Assembly: GCA_023393475.1 (NCBI GenBank)
Contig: JAEWLC010000077.1
Location: forward strand, 1-60,293
Direction: 5' to 3'
Source: Pseudomonadota bacterium
Lineage (GTDB): Bacteria; Pseudomonadota; Alphaproteobacteria; Rhizobiales; Devosiaceae
Length of the DNA: 60,293 nucleotides
Under the pieces are notes generated by a model that saw only the letters and a list, made by a program, of their open reading frames with translations, was not told the DNA's origin and did not search any database. A program made the position numbers and the translations under genes. Positions 50,588-59,051 of this stretch are shown piece after piece; the first letter of the stretch is position 1; the number at the start of each line of letters is the position of its first letter.

Positions 50588-50655
50588 TATGCCCCCAAAG
50601 CCGGTGCGGCGCTGCTAATGGCAGCGAGGAGTTCGCACCGACTCCCCGGGCAAGG

Positions 50656-51426
50656 TTAGCCGTGCGCCCAGCCGCCGTCGACCAGGAAATCCTGGCCCGA
50701 AATCATGCGGGAATCGTCGGCGGCGAGGAACAGCACCATGCGGGCGATATCCTCGGGGTAGAGGCGCCCCTTCAGCGACTGCTGCTGGTCCAGCATAGCC
50801 ATCGCCTCGGGGGTGGCCCAGAGGGTCAGCTGGCGTTCGGTCATGATCCAGCCCGGCACCAGCGTATTGGCGCGCACGCCGCTCTGGCCGTATTCCTTGG
50901 CCATCGAGCGCGTCATGCCATGCACGGCGGCCTTGGCCGAGGTGTAGACGGTCAGTTCGGACGAGTTAGTCATCCAGCTCACCGAGCCGAAATTGATGAT
51001 CGAGCCCTTGCCGGCGGCCAGCATGCCCGGTGCCACGGCCTGGGTGGCGAAGAAGGCGTGCTTGAGGTTGACAGCGATGCGCTTGTCCCAGTCCTCGGGC
51101 GTGATGTCCGCGATCTTGTGGCGCTGGTCGTTTGCGGCGTTGTTGACGAGCGCTAGCGTCGGGCCGTGGGCGGCCTCGAAGCCCTTGATCGCAGCCTGAT
51201 AGGCCGCAATGTCGGTGATGTCGCAACGGGTGAAAATCACGCTGCCGCCCGCGGCGTTCAGCTCTGCCGCGAGCTTGTTGCCCGCCTCTTCAGCGACATC
51301 GACGAAGCCGACCTTGCTGCCTTGGGCCGCAAAGGCACGAACGATGCCTTCGCCGATGCCGGTCGCGCCGCCGGAGACGATCACAGGCATGCCCTTGAGG
51401 CTGGGATAGGTGGCGTATTCGAACAT
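50656..51426 (-). CDS. Short-chain dehydrogenase/reductase
   Basis: A 256-residue SDR with SGGATGIG (about residues 18-25), NNAAND near residue 91 (a variant of NNAG), the active Ser in NFGSVSW and the YTSAK site (about residues 156-160), ending ISGQDFLVDGGW. An acetoin/sugar-type dehydrogenase is likely; the substrate is unknown. It is transcribed toward the OmpA-domain genes. Confidence 0.86.
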   Translation of the reverse strand: MFEYATYPSLKGMPVIVSGGATGIGEGIVRAFAAQGSKVGFVDVAEEAGNKLAAELNAAGGSVIFTRCDITDIAAYQAAIKGFEAAHGPTLALVNNAANDQRHKIADITPEDWDKRIAVNLKHAFFATQAVAPGMLAAGKGSIINFGSVSWMTNSSELTVYTSAKAAVHGMTRSMAKEYGQSGVRANTLVPGWIMTERQLTLWATPEAMAMLDQQQSLKGRLYPEDIARMVLFLAADDSRMISGQDFLVDGGWAHG

Positions 51427-51504
51427 GAAGGTCCCCGGAAACTGGTATGGCGCCGCGCGGTTTAGCGTGAGGAGCGTACATCGGCAAGCCGTCCGGCAAC
51501 CAAA

Positions 51505-51590
51505 GCGTCACCCGGAGACAGGGGGCGAAAGCCGGTATCCCTGTTGAGGCACCATCCAGAAACGGAGATCCCCGCTTTCGCGGGGATGAC
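51505..51590. repeat. Intergenic inverted repeat, copy E
   Basis: A degenerate left arm near GCGTCACCCGGAGACAGGGG and a well-kept right arm GATCCCCGCTTTCGCGGGGA lie between the SDR and the next gene. The right arm matches copy D closely (GGAGAT-CCCGCTTTCGCGGG type). Confidence 0.75.
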
Positions 51591-51630
51591 CAGGTGGGTT
51601 TGGCAGTTGTTCAGGGTACCCGCGCGGCGC

Positions 51631-52956
51631 CTAGACCGCCTCGTCCTCGACCACGGCCCGGTTGCCGCGCGTGATGTCCATGGCTTCGACCTTGGCCAGA
51701 AGTGCCTCGATCTTGTCGACATTGGGCAGGTGACGCTGTTCGAGAGAGAAGTTGAGCGTCACGTACTCGCGGCCGGGGCAGAAAGTGCAGATATTGGCGG
51801 CCGGGTGCCAGGCGCCGCAATAGATTGGCTCCATCATGCCATGGGTCATCGGACCATAGGTCCGATGCGGCGGCACGAGGGTCAGCACGATGTGCATGCC
51901 GCCGTTGAAGCGCCAGAAGCGCTTGCCCGGCAGGGCCTTCCAGAACTGGTTGATGCCCCTGAGCGTGTGGAACATCGAGTTCATCATCACCTGGAACTTG
52001 GTGATGTCCTTCTGCTCGATATGAGCGACGGTGTCGTCGATCTCGCGCACGAAGGCGACGAAGTCGTCCTTCACCTTGAACCGTGCCTGCAGTGCGCGCA
52101 CGCGGAAGAAATCATCGTCGGCATCGTTGCGACGGCCGTCGAGCATGGTGTAGGCCGCGCCGATCACCTTCTTCGACATGTGCTTCTCCGCGCCTTCGCC
52201 ATTGAGGGCGTAGGTGACGAGCGCGAACATCAGCGAGCGCTGGCTGACGCCGATGCGGTTGGCGAGAAGGCGCAGGCGGTGGCGCTTGATCGCGAGCGTT
52301 TTGAAGCCCCACGGCTTTTCCGGCGGCGACAGCAGGTTGGCGAGGATGATGTAGGTCCAGGTCATCGACCAGCCGCGCAGCTTGCCCTTGATGCGGGTGC
52401 CGAGGCTGACCTTGTTGGACTTGTCGCTCATGATGCCGTGGCCGGCCGACGCGGAGCGCGTCAGCAGCGCCGAGTCCGAACCTTCCAGCAGGGCGTGGCT
52501 CGAGCGGACCTGGATCATGGAGGCGCGACCCTCGGCATCCGGACCGCCGCGGCGCACCGCTGCGGAAACGCGGAACAGCGGCAGATCATCGCGGGCGAAG
52601 ATGTCCTCGGACTTGCTCACCCATTTGTCGGGATAGCCGTCGAACTCGTCGACTTCCTCGATCTGGGTGATGGCGTCGAGCACGTGTTTGGGGAAGGGCT
52701 GGCCGGGCCGGGCGCCGACGAAGCCGTGGGTCAGCTGCGGGGCCAATGCCACCATGTCGGCGACGAGGTTGCCGAGGCTGTCCTTGGTAAAGCTGGTCCG
52801 CGACGGCGCGGTGAAGAACACCGTGTCGCGAGCCTCGTAGAGGAACCACTGGAAGTCGGTGAACAACGCCTGCGGGTGCTTGTTGACGGCAGCCAGCGCG
52901 AGGTCGAGGACCTCCGCATGATCGTTGGCGAAGCTGGTTGAAGAGAAGCTCTTCAT
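51631..52956 (-). CDS. Protein of unknown function, possibly an acyltransferase-like fold
   Basis: A 441-residue protein. The ATG at 52956 begins MKSFSSTSFANDHAEVLDLA. The segment SMIQVRSSHALLEGSDSALL near residue 145 recalls the H-x-x-x-D-G active site of CoA-dependent acyltransferases and wax ester synthases, but the second H and the exact spacing are missing. A hydrophobic, aromatic-rich centre (RGWSMTWTYIILANLLSPP) and a C-terminal CTFCPGREYVTLNFSLEQRH follow. There is no signal peptide. It stands between an SDR and hemA in its own unit. A role in lipid modification is possible but unproven. Confidence 0.72.
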   Translation of the reverse strand: MKSFSSTSFANDHAEVLDLALAAVNKHPQALFTDFQWFLYEARDTVFFTAPSRTSFTKDSLGNLVADMVALAPQLTHGFVGARPGQPFPKHVLDAITQIEEVDEFDGYPDKWVSKSEDIFARDDLPLFRVSAAVRRGGPDAEGRASMIQVRSSHALLEGSDSALLTRSASAGHGIMSDKSNKVSLGTRIKGKLRGWSMTWTYIILANLLSPPEKPWGFKTLAIKRHRLRLLANRIGVSQRSLMFALVTYALNGEGAEKHMSKKVIGAAYTMLDGRRNDADDDFFRVRALQARFKVKDDFVAFVREIDDTVAHIEQKDITKFQVMMNSMFHTLRGINQFWKALPGKRFWRFNGGMHIVLTLVPPHRTYGPMTHGMMEPIYCGAWHPAANICTFCPGREYVTLNFSLEQRHLPNVDKIEALLAKVEAMDITRGNRAVVEDEAV

Positions 52957-53243
52957 CTGCGGATCCCCCCTGGTTCCTCGGGTTCGAATAGTAGACCACA
53001 CCGGCCCCGGGTCAACGGGAGGCGCCGGGTTCAGCCGCGTCGGGCGACCCATTCCTCCTCGGGTCGCATTTCGCGCATGAACACATTCTGAACATGAAGA
53101 TATCGAAGTTCGGCGCCGACTGCACGGTGTTCAGTGCACACTTGGTTGATTGGCACTGGAGCCGCCATTGTTTAGGATGGTTCCAGTCTGCGCGACCAAG
53201 CCATAAGCCGGCCAATGACTTGTATTGGTCGCCGCGCGGCGAA

Positions 53244-53257
53244 TTGACCTATGTCAA
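53244..53257 (+). promoter_or_regulatory. FNR/FixK-type box upstream of hemA
   Basis: TTGAC-CTAT-GTCAA is a 5-bp perfect inverted repeat with a 4-bp spacer, the form of FNR/FixK/FnrL sites (consensus TTGAT-N4-ATCAA), 59 bp before the hemA ATG. It sits in a 360-bp gap. Known hemA genes of alphaproteobacteria are controlled this way by oxygen. Confidence 0.68.
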
Positions 53258-53316
53258 TGGGGCGGGCACGGGGCTAGCTATCCCTTGGCCGTTGGGCTTA
53301 CCGGAAGAGTTGGACC

Positions 53317-54597
53317 ATGGACTATCGCGGGTTTTTCGAAGACGCCGTAGACGCGCTGCGGCAGGAAAAGCGGTATCGGGTCTTCGCCGACCTCGAGCGC
53401 ATCGCCGGCCGTTTCCCGCGCGCCATCTACCGTGACGCCTCCGACAACCAGCGCGAGATCACCATCTGGTGCTCGAACGACTACCTGGGCATGGGCCAGC
53501 ATCCGGTGACCATCGCCGCGATGCAGGAGACGGCCGCCAAGCTCGGCGTCGGCGCCGGTGGCACGCGCAATATCTCCGGCACGAATCGCCCGCTGGTCGA
53601 GCTCGAGCGTTCGCTCGCCGACCTTCACCGCAAGGAAGCGGCGCTCGTCTTCACCTCCGGCTTCGTTTCGAACGAGGCGGCGATCTCGACGATCGCGCGG
53701 CTGCTGCCCGATTGCGTGATCTTCTCCGACCAGCTCAACCACGCCTCGATGATCCAGGGCGTGCGCCAGTCGGGCATGGAAAAGAAGATCTTCCGGCACA
53801 ACGATCTCGAGCACCTGCGCGAACTCCTCGCCTCGGTCGATCGCAAGCGCCCGAAGATGATCGCCTTCGAGTCGGTGTACTCGATGGATGGCGACATAGC
53901 GCCGATCAAGGAAATCTGCGATCTCGCCGAAGAGTTCGGCGCGCTCACCTATATCGACGAAGTGCATGCCGTCGGCATGTACGGCCCGCGCGGCGGCGGC
54001 ATTGCCGATCGCGACAACCTGATGGGTCGCATCGACATCATCGAGGGCACGCTGGCCAAGGGCTTTGGCGTGATGGGCGGCTATATCGCCGCCAACCGTG
54101 CCATCATCGATGCGGTGCGCTCCTATGCGCCCGAGTTCATCTTCACCACCGCCCTGCCCCCGGCGCTCTGCGCTGCGGCGCGCGCCTCGATCGAGCATCT
54201 CAAGACCTCGTCGGTGGAGCGCGAGGGTCAGCAGCGCCAGGCGCAGCTGACCAAGGACATCCTCTCGGATGCCGGCCTGCCGGTGCTGAAGACCGATACC
54301 CATATCGTGCCGGTCATCGTCGGCGATGCCCGCCTCTGCAAGGCGGCTAGCGACATGCTGCTCGAAAAGCACAACATCTACATCCAGCCGATCAACTACC
54401 CGACCGTTCCCAAGGGCACGGAGCGGCTGCGCATCACGCCGACTCCGCTCCACACCGACGAGATGATCATCGAGCTGCGCCACGCACTGGTCAGCGTCTG
54501 GGCCAGCCTCGAGCTGCCGCGCGAGCGGCCGGTTCCGCGGGTCAGTGCCGACAAGCTGGCAGTGGGCGACCTGACGCTCTCCTCCGCCGGCGGCTGA
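53317..54597 (+). CDS. hemA: 5-aminolevulinate synthase
   Basis: A 426-residue PLP enzyme that condenses succinyl-CoA and glycine to 5-aminolevulinate, the start of haem synthesis in alphaproteobacteria (C4 route). Family segments are CSNDYLGMGQHPVTI, GAGGTRNISGTN, FSDQLNHASMI, ALTYIDEVHAVGMYG, the PLP-binding Lys in EGTLAKGFGVMGGY (about residue 249), and TTALPPALCAAARASIEHL. The length is typical. A GGAAGAG ribosome site precedes the ATG, and an FNR/FixK-type box lies upstream, so oxygen control is likely. Confidence 0.97.
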   Translation: MDYRGFFEDAVDALRQEKRYRVFADLERIAGRFPRAIYRDASDNQREITIWCSNDYLGMGQHPVTIAAMQETAAKLGVGAGGTRNISGTNRPLVELERSLADLHRKEAALVFTSGFVSNEAAISTIARLLPDCVIFSDQLNHASMIQGVRQSGMEKKIFRHNDLEHLRELLASVDRKRPKMIAFESVYSMDGDIAPIKEICDLAEEFGALTYIDEVHAVGMYGPRGGGIADRDNLMGRIDIIEGTLAKGFGVMGGYIAANRAIIDAVRSYAPEFIFTTALPPALCAAARASIEHLKTSSVEREGQQRQAQLTKDILSDAGLPVLKTDTHIVPVIVGDARLCKAASDMLLEKHNIYIQPINYPTVPKGTERLRITPTPLHTDEMIIELRHALVSVWASLELPRERPVPRVSADKLAVGDLTLSSAGG

Positions 54598-54607
54598 ACG
54601 CGCGGCG

Positions 54608-54805
54608 TCAGCCGGTCGTATAGAGGATCGTGCTGACCCGGACGAAGATGCTGGTGGCGAAAAGGGTCAACCCAAGCAAGCCCCAGATGGGATCGCTGTC
54701 ATCGCGCCCGAAGAACGGGATCGCCTTTGGCAGGCCGAAATGCACCATCAGGGCGACCCCGATCAGGTTCATGCACAGATTGACCCACGGTATCCAGTCG
54801 CCCAT
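54608..54805 (-). CDS. Small two-span membrane protein
   Basis: A 65-residue protein from the ATG at 54805 (MGDWIPWVNLCMNLIGVALM). Two hydrophobic helices (about residues 6-23 and 41-60) are separated by a short charged loop (FFGRDDSDP). The frame upstream of this ATG has no hydrophobic or signal character. Function unknown; it converges with hemA. Confidence 0.6.
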   Translation of the reverse strand: MGDWIPWVNLCMNLIGVALMVHFGLPKAIPFFGRDDSDPIWGLLGLTLFATSIFVRVSTILYTTG

Positions 54806-55033
54806 TCGCCCCCTCCACTCGACCTGAATATTGATACGGGTGCGGCGGACTAGGCAAGCACCGGCTACAGTTACGGGTACGGACCAAAGTCCGCCCCCCG
54901 AGCGGCACCAGCCCGGCAAACCGTGTTGCACGGGCGAGGCTTTTTCCAACGCAAGTCCTGACCCGGTCGTCGCCTCCGTTGTCGTCGGGTGCTACCTTTT
55001 ACTCCATTGGTCCACCGACTCGGATGAGTGGCG

Positions 55034-55885
55034 ATGAGATTTGTACGGCTGCTTTGCCTGTCACTTACCGCTGGGTTTGTACTGACCGGTGCGGCGATGG
55101 CGCAGCCGGCCAGGGACCTCTTTGACGCTGTCCACCAGCCGACCTCAGGCCCGCAGGCGCCGATCGGCGGTTATGCCAAGGGCTGTCTCGCCGGCGCCGT
55201 GCAACTGGCGACCGATGGGCCGGGCTGGCAGGCTATGCGCCTGTCGCGCGACCGGCGCTGGGGCACCACTGAACTGGTCGACTACATCGCGGCGCTGGCC
55301 CAGTCGGCGGCGCAGGATGGCTGGCCCGGGCTCCTCGTCGGCGACATGGGGCAGTCGCGCGGCGGCCCGGCGAAGAGCGGGCACGCCTCGCACCAGGTGG
55401 GGCTCGACGTCGACCTCTGGCTGCAACCGATGCCGGCTCACGAGTTGAGCGCGGACGAACGGGAGAACCTTTCGGCGATCTCCGTCCTGAAATCGGGCAC
55501 CCGGGAGATCGATCCGGCGAAATTCGGGGAAGCGGAGCGGCTGCTGATCTATCGCGCCGCGCAACTGCCCGGCGTCACCCGTATCTTCGTCGCACCGGGG
55601 ATCAAGAAGGCGCTATGCGCGATCACCTGGCGCGACCGGAGCTTTCTCCAGAAGATCCGGCCCTGGTATGGGCACGACGACCATATCCACGTGCGGCTTG
55701 CCTGCCCCGCCGGAGCCGCGGAATGCGTGGACCAGGATCCGGTGCCGGCTGGCGATGGCTGCGGAGCCGATCTCGACTGGTGGTTCACAGACGAGCCCTA
55801 TGCGCCAAGCGACAAGCCGCCCGCGCCACCACTGACACTGGCGGACCTGCCCAAGACCTGCGCGGCCGTCGTCCTGGCCCAGTAG
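55034..55885 (+). CDS. mepA: Penicillin-insensitive murein endopeptidase
   Basis: A 283-residue periplasmic LAS-family zinc endopeptidase that cuts peptide crosslinks in peptidoglycan (MEROPS M74). The ATG at 55034 is chosen over a GTG two codons earlier and gives a signal peptide ending near AAMAQ. Zinc-site motifs are SGHASHQVGLDVDLWL (about residues 114-129, with the metal His and Asp) and WYGHDDHIHVRLAC (about 210-223). Several cysteines in the C-terminal part are typical of MepA and form disulfides. Confidence 0.94.
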   Translation: MRFVRLLCLSLTAGFVLTGAAMAQPARDLFDAVHQPTSGPQAPIGGYAKGCLAGAVQLATDGPGWQAMRLSRDRRWGTTELVDYIAALAQSAAQDGWPGLLVGDMGQSRGGPAKSGHASHQVGLDVDLWLQPMPAHELSADERENLSAISVLKSGTREIDPAKFGEAERLLIYRAAQLPGVTRIFVAPGIKKALCAITWRDRSFLQKIRPWYGHDDHIHVRLACPAGAAECVDQDPVPAGDGCGADLDWWFTDEPYAPSDKPPAPPLTLADLPKTCAAVVLAQ

Positions 55886-55932
55886 CCCGCGAGCGTCAAA
55901 AGACTGTCACGGCATTTCGATAGCGAGCGGGA

Positions 55933-56568
55933 ATGATGCTTCGCCTCCACAGCCGCTACCAGAATTCCGCCGGGCAGCGCGTGCGTATCGTGCTCAACCT
56001 CAAGGGTATCGCCTACGAGTATGTGCCGGTGCCGGCTGCATCGTCGCCGGAATATCGCGCCCTCAACCCGCAGGGACTGATGCCGGCGCTCGAAATCGAC
56101 GGGCAGATCGTGGCCCAGTCGATGGCGATCATCGAGCTGATCGATGAGCTCCATCCCGAGCCGTCGCTGCTCCCGGCCGATCCGATCGAGCGGGCCAAGG
56201 CGCGGGCCTTCGCGCTGCTGATCGCCGCCGATCTCCACCCACTCAACAACAACCGGGTGCGGAAGTATCTCAGCGGTCCGATGGCGCTCCCCGACGAACA
56301 GGTCGCCGCCTGGTACCGCCATTGGGTGGCGACTGCCTTCACCAGTCTCGAGGCGGCGCTGGCCAACAGATCGACGCACACGCGCTACGCCTTCACCGAT
56401 GCGCCGGGCCTGGCCGAGGCCTGCCTCGTGCCGCAGATGGCCAATGCGCGGCGTTTCGACTGTGACCTGTCGCCGTATCCGCTGCTGGTCGCGCTCGATG
56501 CATCCTGCCGGGACCTGCCGGAATTCGTGGCCGCCGCGCCCGTGGCGCAGGCGGATTTTCCGCGCTAG
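55933..56568 (+). CDS. maiA: Zeta-class glutathione S-transferase / maleylacetoacetate isomerase-like
   Basis: A 211-residue GST-fold protein. The N-terminal thioredoxin-like half has YQNSAGQRVRIVLNLKGI (the Ser of the zeta-class active site), LNPQGLMPALEIDGQIVAQS, and the C-terminal helical half has DLHPLNNNRVRKYL. These match maleylacetoacetate isomerase, which acts in tyrosine breakdown. No other tyrosine genes are in the window, so the role is inferred from the family. It follows mepA by 47 bp. Confidence 0.85.
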   Translation: MMLRLHSRYQNSAGQRVRIVLNLKGIAYEYVPVPAASSPEYRALNPQGLMPALEIDGQIVAQSMAIIELIDELHPEPSLLPADPIERAKARAFALLIAADLHPLNNNRVRKYLSGPMALPDEQVAAWYRHWVATAFTSLEAALANRSTHTRYAFTDAPGLAEACLVPQMANARRFDCDLSPYPLLVALDASCRDLPEFVAAAPVAQADFPR

Positions 56569-57321
56569 TCAGCGCCCGGCGAGGCGGTAGACCGAAATGT
56601 GGTTGGGCGACGTCGCGGTGAACGGGCTGCCGTTCCAGTCGGCATGGCGGCTTTCCAGCTCGAACCCGGCCAGCCGCGCCATCAGGTCGAGTTCCGCCGG
56701 CCACACGTAGCGGTGGGCCGAGCGGAACAGGGTTGCCTCGTGACCGCTGCCGAAGCGGAAGTGATGCGACACGACATGCTGCGCCAGGGGGTCGACGGTG
56801 TCGACCAGCATGTAGCCATTCTCGGCCCGGACGACGTTGGCTTGCGCCGGCGCCGTGGGCGCGGGGATCTGGGGCACCCAGAGTTCGATGACGAAACGTC
56901 CGCCGGGCTGCAGGTGCCGCGCGGCATTGCGGAAGCACTCGATCTGCTGTTCCTGGGACTCAACGTTGGAGATGCCGTTGAAGACGAGGAACACCAGAGT
57001 GTACTTCCCCGGCACGGTCGCCGTCGTCATGTCGCCGAGGACGGCCGGGATCGAGGCCTCGTCCGCCTTGGTGCGCAATTGTGCCAGCATCGCCGGCGCG
57101 ATCTCGATGCCGGCAACTGGTACGCCCCGCTGGCGCAGGGGGATGGCGATGCGGCCGGTTCCGATGGCGAATTCGAGCGAGGCGCCGCCCTCGGCCAGGG
57201 CCGCCAGCCGATCCACAGCCGGCTCCAGCACCTCGGGCGCAAACATGCCGGTTCCCGGCGTGTCGTAGCTCGCCGCGGCCGCGTCGTCCCAGATGTCCTC
57301 GTGATTGGTCCAGTTCGCCAT
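56569..57321 (-). CDS. Class I SAM-dependent methyltransferase
   Basis: A 250-residue protein with a Rossmann-type methyltransferase domain: motif I LEFAIGTGRIAIPLRQRG near residue 50, VAGIEIAPAMLAQ with the acidic residue that binds the SAM ribose, then the VFLVFNGISNV and LQPGGRFVIEL segments (motifs III and IV). The C-terminal half differs between family members and sets the substrate, which is unknown. Its stop abuts the end of the convergent maiA gene. Confidence 0.87.
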   Translation of the reverse strand: MANWTNHEDIWDDAAAASYDTPGTGMFAPEVLEPAVDRLAALAEGGASLEFAIGTGRIAIPLRQRGVPVAGIEIAPAMLAQLRTKADEASIPAVLGDMTTATVPGKYTLVFLVFNGISNVESQEQQIECFRNAARHLQPGGRFVIELWVPQIPAPTAPAQANVVRAENGYMLVDTVDPLAQHVVSHHFRFGSGHEATLFRSAHRYVWPAELDLMARLAGFELESRHADWNGSPFTATSPNHISVYRLAGR

Positions 57322-57378
57322 GGCTTCCCCCCTCCAGGGAGGGCTTGGCTAACATGGGGCGGCGGCCGTCGCCAGCCG

Positions 57379-58017
57379 TCAGCTGGTAAACACGATCCGC
57401 ATCAGGTCGGCGGTGTTACGCGCGCCGAGCTTTTCCATCACCCGCGCCCGGTGCACCTCGATGGTGCGCGGCGAGATGCCGAGCTTGCGGCCAGCCTCCT
57501 TGTTGGACTGGCCGTTGGTGATGAGCTGCAGCACTTCGCGTTCGCGCGGCGTCAGTTGGTCGAAGCCCCGCACCTCGATGGCGCGGCGACCGTCATAGGC
57601 CACGGTGCCGAGCTGGATGTCGTGGCGCAGCGCGTCGCGCACGGCGCGGACCAGGCGCTCGGAGTCGATCGGCTTAGGAAAGACGTCCGTCGCCCCGGCC
57701 TTCATCGCCAGCACGGCGGAATCCACCTCCGGCCGATCCTCGAGGATGAATACCGGCATACCGGTACGCAGGGTCTTGAGCCGCTTGAGGATGGCGAGCC
57801 CGTCCTCCTTGCCGATGCGGATGTTGACCACGGCGATGTCGGGCGGGCGCCGTTCGGCCGCCATCAGGAAGCTCGGGGCATCGACGGCAAACGCCGTCTG
57901 GAATCCCTCGAGGCGAAACAATACGCTCAGCGCCTCGCATGTTGCTGCATCGGCATCGAGAATATGCACCAGACGGTCCCGATGCAAAAACGACGAATAG
58001 TAAAACTGCTCCGTCAT
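57379..58017 (-). CDS. FixJ-like LuxR-type response regulator with degenerate receiver domain
   Basis: A 212-residue regulator. The N-terminal receiver fold is present, but the expected phospho-acceptor Asp is Asn in PPDIAVVNIRIGKEDG (N65), and the FILED strand has Glu in the usual Ser/Thr position; Lys is kept in FPKP. The first acidic pocket is DADAAT. The C-terminal LuxR helix-turn-helix (LTPREREVLQLITNGQSNKE, then SPRTIEVHRARVMEKLGARN) is intact. Phosphorylation control is therefore likely lost or altered. The ATG at 58017 is used; a longer frame starts at 58071. The hybrid-type PAS kinase gene 1 kb away on the other strand may be its partner or a separate unit. Confidence 0.88.
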   Translation of the reverse strand: MTEQFYYSSFLHRDRLVHILDADAATCEALSVLFRLEGFQTAFAVDAPSFLMAAERRPPDIAVVNIRIGKEDGLAILKRLKTLRTGMPVFILEDRPEVDSAVLAMKAGATDVFPKPIDSERLVRAVRDALRHDIQLGTVAYDGRRAIEVRGFDQLTPREREVLQLITNGQSNKEAGRKLGISPRTIEVHRARVMEKLGARNTADLMRIVFTS

Positions 58018-58437
58018 AACATGCTCCAGCAGCAAATTTTGGGCGGCTGTCCAGGCCAATTCTCTTGTCACACGACCTACACGGTACTTGTAGCATCTGT
58101 TCGCTGCTAATCATCGCGTTGCATTTGCCAGTACTCATCCGCTGCCGTTGCGGCAAGTATCGCCGCACAGCATGCTATAAGTGTAATCATTCTCCGATTA
58201 GAGAAACTACGTATGCGACCGCACGTAACCAGGCGTAGGCATAAATGCCTTTCGCTGATGCGTCAAGGATATTTTTCCTATACTCAGGCGTGTTCATTGC
58301 GCCTGCAGCGTGGCAGGGCGAAGGGCAATGTTTGGTGAGAAAGTCGGCGTCAGCGCAGCCTCGTCGTCGTGACGGGGCGCGGGCGGCTGGAGGCCTCCCC
58401 GCGGCACGGGGTATGCCCGGGCCGCGCGAGCTCTGTG
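58018..58437. other. 420-bp gap between FixJ-like gene and mscL
   Basis: The promoter of the FixJ-like gene must lie here. The part 58080-58310 is clearly richer in A+T than the surroundings. An inverted repeat TGCGGC-N7-GCCGCA (58149-58154 with 58162-58167) could be an operator. I see no gene in it, and no terminator with a T-run. Confidence 0.45.
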
Positions 58438-58866
58438 CTACGGGCGCGCCTTGATGGCGTCGCGGATTTCGGTGAGCAGCTTTTCTTCGGTCGTCGGTAC
58501 GGGCGGCGCGGCCGGGACTTCGGCTTCCTTGCGGCGCAGGCGGTTGATGCCCTTGACCACGAGGAACAGCACGAAGGCGATGATGGTGAACTTGACCACC
58601 GCGTTGATGAACAGGCCGTAGTTCAGCGTCGCCACGCCGGCTGCCTTGGCGGCGGCGACGGACGGGACCGGAACATTGTTCGGGTTGCTGAGGACGACGA
58701 AGAGGTTGGAGAAGTCGATGCCGGAAAGCACCAGGCCGATGATCGGCATGAAGATGTCGTCGACGATCGAGGAGACGATGGCACCGAACGCGGCGCCGAT
58801 GATCACACCGATGGCAAGATCAAGCACGTTGCCCTTGAGGGCGAAATCGCGGAATTCCTTGAACAT
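58438..58866 (-). CDS. mscL: Large-conductance mechanosensitive channel MscL
   Basis: A 142-residue membrane channel that opens under osmotic downshock to release solutes. The N-terminal FKEFRDFALKGNVLDLAIGV and the first pore helix VIIGAAFGAIVSSIVDDI are family hallmarks; the second helix is FTIIAFVLFLVVKGINRL. The periplasmic loop is somewhat Ala-rich. The length is normal. It is transcribed alone toward the window start. Confidence 0.95.
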   Translation of the reverse strand: MFKEFRDFALKGNVLDLAIGVIIGAAFGAIVSSIVDDIFMPIIGLVLSGIDFSNLFVVLSNPNNVPVPSVAAAKAAGVATLNYGLFINAVVKFTIIAFVLFLVVKGINRLRRKEAEVPAAPPVPTTEEKLLTEIRDAIKARP

Positions 58867-59051
58867 GGTTCTTCCTCTTACCGCGCCGCCTCTTGGACCC
58901 TGGGCGGCGGCGCAAACCCCGATGAAATATTGAACCTTTTTGAGGCGGCGTCAAAGTGCGCTCGACGGCAGAGGGCGGCGACGCGCGACTTTCTGGTGCC
59001 TTGCGGCCCCGGAGCCGGAGGCGGATACTGCGCGGCTTCGGAAGGCGGGCA

